Below, piece after piece: positions 59,640-64,000 of a stretch of DNA of 64,000 nucleotides. Under the pieces are notes generated by a model, which saw only the letters and a program-made list of their open reading frames with translations, did not search any database and was not told the origin of the DNA. The number at the start of each line of letters is the position of its first letter. The first letter of the stretch is position 1. The position numbers and the translations under genes are program-made. The DNA comes from WQZF01 sp031556405 (GTDB taxonomy: Bacteria; Pseudomonadota; Gammaproteobacteria; Burkholderiales; Rhodocyclaceae), in contig JAVBTC010000074.1 of NCBI GenBank assembly GCA_031556405.1, positions 1 to 64,000 of the forward strand, in the 5' to 3' direction.

Positions 59640-61997
59640 ATGTCCGATTTCCTGTCTCGTCTCAATGCGCCGCAGCGCGCCGCGGTGACATTGCCGCCCG
59701 TTCATGCGCTGGTGCTCGCCGGCGCCGGCAGCGGTAAAACCCGCGTATTGATCACCCGGATCGCCTGGCTGATCGCCACCAGCCAATGCGGGCCGCACAA
59801 TATTCTCGCCGTCACCTTCACCAACAAGGCTGCCAAGGAAATGCAGGCGCGCCTCGGCTCGTTGCTGCCGATCAATACGCGCGGCATGTGGATCGGTACT
59901 TTCCACGGCCTCTGCAACCGCCTCCTGCGCGCGCATCACCGCGAAGCCGGGCTGCCGGCGCAATTCCAGATTCTCGACAGCGCCGATCAACTGGCGGCGG
60001 TGAAACGCCTGCTGAAAAACCTCAATATCGATAGCGATCAGTTCCCGCCGCGCGAATTGTGCTATTTCATCAACGCGCACAAGGAGGAAGGAGTGCGCGC
60101 CGCGCAGGCGGAAGCATTCGACGACTACACGCGCCGCCGGGTGGCGCTCTACGCCGAATACGAAGCGCAGTGCCGGCGCGAGGGCGTTGCCGATTTCGCC
60201 GAACTGCTGCTGGCCAGCTACGAACTGCTTTCTCGCAACGAACCCTTGCGGCGTCATTACCGCGAGCGTTTCCGCCATATCCTGGTCGATGAATTCCAGG
60301 ATACCAACCGTCTGCAATACCGCTGGCTGAAATTGCTTGCCGCCGCTCCCGAAGGAGCATCCGAAGCCGTTTCCGCGATGGCTGCCGCAACCGGTGATGT
60401 GGGAGCGAAACTGTTCGCCGTCGGCGACGACGATCAGTCGATTTATGCCTTCCGTGGCGCAAAGGTCGGCAACATGCGCGATTTCGAGCGTGAGTTCCGT
60501 GTCGAGAACGTAATCCGCCTGGAACAGAACTATCGCTCGCACGGCAATATTCTCGACGCGGCCAACGCCATCATCAAAAATAACCGCGATCGGCTCGGCA
60601 AGAATCTATGGACCGATGCCGGCGCCGGCGAGCCGGTGCGGGTGATCGAAGCGTTTTCCGATGCCGACGAGGCGCGGCTGATCGTCGAGGAAACGCAGAT
60701 GCTGATGCGCGAAGGCGGCGGCGTGGATGGGCAGGAAGGACAGGAAGGGCGAGAGGGGCGAGAGGGGCCGGTAGCGCCGGACCAGATCGCATTGCTGTAC
60801 CGTTCCAATGCCCAATCGCGTATTCTCGAACATCAGTTGTTTACCGCCGGGATTCCATATCGCGTTTACGGCGGCCTGCGTTTCTTCGAGCGGCAGGAAA
60901 TCAAGCACGCGCTGGCATACCTGCGCCTGTTGGTCAATCCCGACGATGACACCGCGTTTTTGCGCATCGTCAATTTCCCCACGCGCGGAATCGGCATGCG
61001 AACGGTGGAAACCATGCAGGCGACGGCGGCGCAGACCAACTCCAGCCTGTACAACGCCGCTGCGGGAGGAGGGAAGGGCAGCGGCCGTTCCGGCGCCAGC
61101 ATTGCCGCTTTCGTACGCCTGATCGAGGAAATGCGCGAGCAGACACGCACATTGCCGCTGCCGCGGATCGTTGCCCACGTCATCGCCGCCAGCGGCCTGC
61201 ACGCGCATTATCTGGCGGAGCGGGAAGGCCAGGAACGGCTGGAAAACCTGGACGAACTGGAAAACGCCGCCAGTAATTTCATTTCCGAAACGGGGTTGGC
61301 GGAAATCGACGGCAGTGAGGAGGCAGTGAATACTGGGGTGAATACCGGGGCGGACACAGGGTCAGGGATGGCCGCGCTGACCCGGTTCCTGAACCACGCC
61401 GCGCTGGAGGCTGGAGATCATCAGGCCGGCGAAGGGCGTCCTGCCCTGCAGTTGATGACCGTGCATGCCGCCAAGGGGCTCGAATTCGACGTCGTCTTCG
61501 TCACCGGGTTGGAACAGGGGCTGTTTCCGCACGAAAACAGTGCTGCCGAGCGCGACGGACTGGAAGAAGAGCGCCGCCTCATGTATGTAGCGATGACCCG
61601 GGCACGGCGCAGGCTTTATCTTTCCTGGGCGCAGACCCGTCTGCTGCATGGACAGACCCGCTACAATCTGCCCTCGCTTTTTCTCGAAGAGATTCCCGCC
61701 GCGCTGCTGCGCAAAATCAATACCGTCACTTCTGCCATGGCCCCGCGCCGGGATTGGGAAGAAAAAGAGGGTTTTCACGCCGGAATCCGGCGTCCGGAAA
61801 AAAGTACCGGAAACGTTTCCAGCGCACTGCCGGGAGGCCTGCGCATCGGGCAAAACGTTTCGCATCCGAAGTTCGGCCAGGGAGTCATCATCGCTGCCGA
61901 GGGCAGCGGGGGCCAATCCCGCGTTCAGGTCAATTTCGGCGGCAACACCGGAACGAAATGGCTGGCGCTGGAATACGCGAAACTGACGCCGCTGTGA
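59640..61997 (+). CDS. uvrD: ATP-dependent DNA helicase II (UvrD)
   Basis: 785 residues from the ATG at 59640. SF1A 3'-5' helicase for nucleotide-excision and mismatch repair. Motifs: LVLAGAGSGKTRVLITRI (I), TFTNKAAKEM (Ia), ILVDEFQDTN (II), GDDDQSIYAFRGA (III), LEQNYRS (IV), TVHAAKGLEFDVVFV (V) and YVAMTRARRRLYLSWA (VI). The C-terminal Tudor-like region (GQNVSHPKFGQGVIIAAEG) marks UvrD rather than Rep. Two repeat-encoded insertions, DGQEGQEGREGREG and VNTGVNTGADTG, lie between motifs IV and V in loops. Confidence 0.96.
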   Translation: MSDFLSRLNAPQRAAVTLPPVHALVLAGAGSGKTRVLITRIAWLIATSQCGPHNILAVTFTNKAAKEMQARLGSLLPINTRGMWIGTFHGLCNRLLRAHHREAGLPAQFQILDSADQLAAVKRLLKNLNIDSDQFPPRELCYFINAHKEEGVRAAQAEAFDDYTRRRVALYAEYEAQCRREGVADFAELLLASYELLSRNEPLRRHYRERFRHILVDEFQDTNRLQYRWLKLLAAAPEGASEAVSAMAAATGDVGAKLFAVGDDDQSIYAFRGAKVGNMRDFEREFRVENVIRLEQNYRSHGNILDAANAIIKNNRDRLGKNLWTDAGAGEPVRVIEAFSDADEARLIVEETQMLMREGGGVDGQEGQEGREGREGPVAPDQIALLYRSNAQSRILEHQLFTAGIPYRVYGGLRFFERQEIKHALAYLRLLVNPDDDTAFLRIVNFPTRGIGMRTVETMQATAAQTNSSLYNAAAGGGKGSGRSGASIAAFVRLIEEMREQTRTLPLPRIVAHVIAASGLHAHYLAEREGQERLENLDELENAASNFISETGLAEIDGSEEAVNTGVNTGADTGSGMAALTRFLNHAALEAGDHQAGEGRPALQLMTVHAAKGLEFDVVFVTGLEQGLFPHENSAAERDGLEEERRLMYVAMTRARRRLYLSWAQTRLLHGQTRYNLPSLFLEEIPAALLRKINTVTSAMAPRRDWEEKEGFHAGIRRPEKSTGNVSSALPGGLRIGQNVSHPKFGQGVIIAAEGSGGQSRVQVNFGGNTGTKWLALEYAKLTPL
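60729..60764. repeat. Tandem repeat, 4 x 9 bp, in uvrD
   Basis: Units gggcaggaa, ggacaggaa, gggcgagag, gggcgagag encoding GQEGQEGREGRE. Confidence 0.8.
61326..61361. repeat. Tandem repeat, 3 x 12 bp, in uvrD
   Basis: Units gtgaatactggg, gtgaataccggg and gcggacacaggg encoding VNTGVNTGADTG. Confidence 0.75.
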
Positions 61998-62033
61998 AAT
62001 CCCGGCACAGTATTTATTGCAAGCCATCAAGTC

Positions 62034-63035
62034 TTACCTGAGATAAGTAACAATCCACACCGCGAAAACGCCATACAGGCCGCTGACCGCCACCAGCGCG
62101 CGGCCATCGACCGCCCCTCCCCGGAACAGCCGCCACAGGAACACAATCGCCAGTGCCGTGATGATGCCGGATGCCAGCAACGGACCATCGAAGAGCCAGG
62201 GAGTGAAGAAAATGCCCAGCGCACTTGGAACGGTGGCCTGAATCATCATTGCCCCGGAGATGTTGGCCAGCGCCAGACGTTCCTTGCCCTGTCGCGCCCA
62301 GATCAGCGCGTTCATGGTTTCCGGCAGTTCGGTGGCTACAGGACTGAGCAGCAGGGCGACCAGATGCGGCGACCAGTTCAGGGCGGTTCCGATGGCTTCG
62401 AGCTGGGTTACGAAGGTATGGGAGGCAAAGCCGATGACGAGCAGGGCCAGCAATGCTTGCAGCCCCGCCCATCCCCGCGAGGGTTCGCCGGCGGAAGGGC
62501 GGATTTTGAGGGGTTCCAGTGCTTCCTCATCGGGAGCCGTGTCGGCATACCGAACCTCCCGCCAGACGTAGACCGCGTAAGCGGCCAGGAACAGCACTCC
62601 CAGCCACGGCTTGACCGCGAAGGCGATCAGACCGAGCGCCACCTTTACCACGAAGACGATGAGGAAAGCCGCCTGGTCGCGGCTCATGCGGGCGTGATCG
62701 ACGCGTACCAGGTGAGTCTCCCGTTTCAGCCGTTTCCGGTTGAGGATCAACGCGAAGCCCACCACGGCATAGGCCAGCGTCGCCAGAACCAGTGGGCCGC
62801 CCATGGCGGCCCCGACACCGAGGTTTTTCTGTGCCGGTGTATTGCCGAACACCACGGCCATGAAAGTCACGGTACTTTCCGGGAGCGCGGTACCGAAGGC
62901 CGCCAGTACCGAACCGACCGCCGTGGCACCCAGGTTCAAGCGGCGACCGAGCCATTCGATGCCGTTAACGAAATACTCGCAGGCGATGTAGATCGCGCCT
63001 GCGGACAGGAAAAACAGGGCCAGTGTAAGAAGCAT
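62034..63035 (-). CDS. CaCA-family cation exchanger, probably manganese-responsive
   Basis: 333 residues from the ATG at 63035; the frame upstream runs through a riboswitch and is not coding. Two Na_Ca_ex repeats of about five helices each, with the ion-binding alpha motifs AAFGTALPESTVTFM and VATELPETMNALI in opposite halves, joined by a cytoplasmic loop (ADTAPDEEALEPLKIRPSAG). Family members exchange Ca2+ or other divalent ions for Na+ or H+. A yybP-ykoY riboswitch directly upstream predicts induction by Mn2+ and hence a role in manganese export. Confidence 0.88.
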   Translation of the reverse strand: MLLTLALFFLSAGAIYIACEYFVNGIEWLGRRLNLGATAVGSVLAAFGTALPESTVTFMAVVFGNTPAQKNLGVGAAMGGPLVLATLAYAVVGFALILNRKRLKRETHLVRVDHARMSRDQAAFLIVFVVKVALGLIAFAVKPWLGVLFLAAYAVYVWREVRYADTAPDEEALEPLKIRPSAGEPSRGWAGLQALLALLVIGFASHTFVTQLEAIGTALNWSPHLVALLLSPVATELPETMNALIWARQGKERLALANISGAMMIQATVPSALGIFFTPWLFDGPLLASGIITALAIVFLWRLFRGGAVDGRALVAVSGLYGVFAVWIVTYLR

Positions 63036-63114
63036 GGGAGCGGTTGGCCGGGCGAGCAAGAATCCAATGGCACAACAATGCGGCTCGTCCGGCTGGCAAA
63101 GCGCATTGCGGCCA

Positions 63115-63232
63115 AAGGTCTCGCCTGGTTCTCGCTGCATGCGCAGCGGCTGACCACGCCATGAGGCGGACGGCCTCAAGTTTGTTGACGTGGACTTCCC
63201 AGCGGGGTGCTGGGAATGGCTACTCCCCAATG
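63115..63232 (-). promoter_or_regulatory. yybP-ykoY (manganese) riboswitch
   Basis: On the minus strand the 5' core reads TTGGGGAGTAGCC (63218-63230) and the 3' end GGCGAGACC (63117-63125). These are the two most conserved stretches of this riboswitch class, at a usual separation. In between lie a perfect TTCCCAGC/GCTGGGAA hairpin and further stems. It ends 80 bp before the exchanger start. The class binds Mn2+ and switches on exporters (mntP, alx, P-type ATPases) in characterised cases. Confidence 0.88.
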
Positions 63233-63370
63233 ACAATGTTGCGGATTCTACCAGCCCCGCGAGGGAACGTCTCCACGGGGCCATAGGCAACGGAATACGG
63301 GCATCTCGTGGATGCCTTCTGAAATCGACAGCCCGCTTCCTCATGAACCCTGTTCATGGTGGAGCACATA

Positions 63371-63400
63371 AAAAAGCCGGCCATGAATGGCCGGCTTTTT
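63371..63400 (-). terminator. Terminator after bamC
   Basis: Near-perfect palindrome with GCCGGCCAT arms flanked by A5 and T5 runs, 14 bp past the bamC stop. Its symmetry allows bidirectional action. Confidence 0.85.
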
Positions 63401-63413
63401 GTTTTCAAGTTTT

Positions 63414-64000
63414 TTATTTGAGCTGATCGTGAAGCAGCGACAGAATTTTTTTCGCCGTCTGTGAATTGTCCGGGCCGCCTTCGCGCGTGAGTACCTGCAC
63501 GGCGGTGGATGGTTCCGACTGTCCGGCGCCTTTCACGAAAATGCGGTACTGCGTCTTGCTGTCGATGTTCTGTTTGCTGCGCCAGAACGCGAGACTGGAC
63601 CAGAAGCCCTCGTCCTTCTTCGTCGCTTCGCCACTCTCGGGGTCGACATAACGCACGAAATAAAGCCCTTTGGCGCGATCACGGTCCTCGACGGTAAATC
63701 CGACGCGGTCAAGCGCAAGACCGACGCGGCGCCAGGTGCGATCGAACGGTTCCTGCACCTGGAGTATGCTGCTGCCTTCGGCGCTTTGCAGGCGTGCCCG
63801 CTCGGGGCGTTTTTCCTGCGCCTTGGCCATCTCCACGGCGGCGCGCTTCTCGTCGGCACCGAGAGAGACCATCAGGCGGCCCAGGAATTCGGCTTCAAGC
63901 TCGGGATCGGGCGGACGCGGTTCCCAGACGGTCTGGTAATCGCTTTGTTTGCCGACATAATTTTCGACCATGCCGCGATGGCTGACGAAAATATCGGTCG
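63414..64000 (-). CDS. bamC: Outer membrane assembly lipoprotein BamC (partial, 5' end outside window)
   Basis: The frame is open to the window edge; the visible C-terminal part has about 195 residues. TDIFVSHRGMVENYVGK matches the end of the first helix-grip domain of BamC/NlpB; the second domain follows (LQVQEPFDRTWRRVGLALDRVGFTVEDRDRAKGLYFVRY) and ends TAKKILSLLHDQLK. BamC is a lipoprotein of the beta-barrel assembly machine. In many betaproteobacteria it follows dapA; that would lie beyond the window. Confidence 0.9.
   Translation of the reverse strand, partial: TDIFVSHRGMVENYVGKQSDYQTVWEPRPPDPELEAEFLGRLMVSLGADEKRAAVEMAKAQEKRPERARLQSAEGSSILQVQEPFDRTWRRVGLALDRVGFTVEDRDRAKGLYFVRYVDPESGEATKKDEGFWSSLAFWRSKQNIDSKTQYRIFVKGAGQSEPSTAVQVLTREGGPDNSQTAKKILSLLHDQLK

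Noticed and set aside
63036..63344. N-terminal extension of the CaCA exchanger frame
   Set aside because: The extension runs through the riboswitch core and is rich in Arg/Ser without a hydrophobic pattern; the ATG at 63035 starts directly with the first helix.

Overview
The window is an ordinary-looking stretch of GC-rich betaproteobacterial chromosome with about 56 protein genes. It has no tRNA, rRNA, CRISPR array, prophage or insertion sequence that I can see. The lineage is inferred from gene content and order: pilT/pilU beside yggS-proC-yggT-yggU; metK next to two LpxL-type acyltransferases, dapF, DUF484 and xerC; cysI-DUF934-cysH-cysD-cysN; a lysine/alanine-rich histone H1-like protein; and pilS/pilR beside ampD. 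A member of the Rhodocyclales or a close relative fits best, but I cannot name a genus.

Layout. 1-7145: a receiver protein, a large hybrid sensor kinase, and the type IV pilus retraction ATPases pilU and pilT, all on the minus strand. 7418-9927: the yggS-proC-yggT-yggU operon. 10086-13249: a 2-Cys peroxiredoxin and a chemoreceptor. 13250-18167: ubiB, a MltB-type lytic transglycosylase, bioB and a ComF-family gene. 18355-26853: aspA, tyrS, a LytM/M23 peptidase, anmK, erpA, a bactofilin, a DUF6776 coiled-coil protein and argC. 27049-30896: rpsI/rplM divergent from proS and a soluble lytic transglycosylase. 30901-39002: murB, a small lipoprotein, xerC, DUF484, dapF, a GNAT acetyltransferase, two lipid A acyltransferases and metK. 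39083-42263: an HD-GYP phosphodiesterase, amiC and tsaE. 42518-48196: an assimilatory sulfate reduction operon. 48419-53962: queG, kup, the H1-like gene and ampD. 54004-58171: pilR, pilS, a PP0621-family protein and a methyltransferase-like gene. 58332-64000: DUF1840, an unknown protein, uvrD, a CaCA-family exchanger and truncated bamC.

Functional themes are cell-wall turnover (mltB, M23, anmK, slt, murB, amiC, ampD, bactofilin), type IV pili (pilT, pilU, pilS, pilR) and sulfur assimilation. The sulfur operon pairs ATP sulfurylase with an APS-type CysH, so APS kinase is not needed.

Three signals go beyond routine annotation. (1) Nine AT-rich intergenic elements of about 65-90 bp share a central CTACAGTAG-like dyad and, in eight of them, a GGAAT terminus about 32-33 or 39-44 bp away. 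They occur in convergent, divergent and tandem gene gaps and match no family I know. (2) Short tandem repeats, mostly 9- or 12-bp units, lie inside or at the edges of conserved housekeeping genes (queG, uvrD, cysH, cysN, murB and others). Units inside reading frames are multiples of three, while 11- and 13-bp units appear only in non-coding DNA or at a stop codon. (3) A yybP-ykoY (manganese) riboswitch precedes the CaCA exchanger and points to manganese export.
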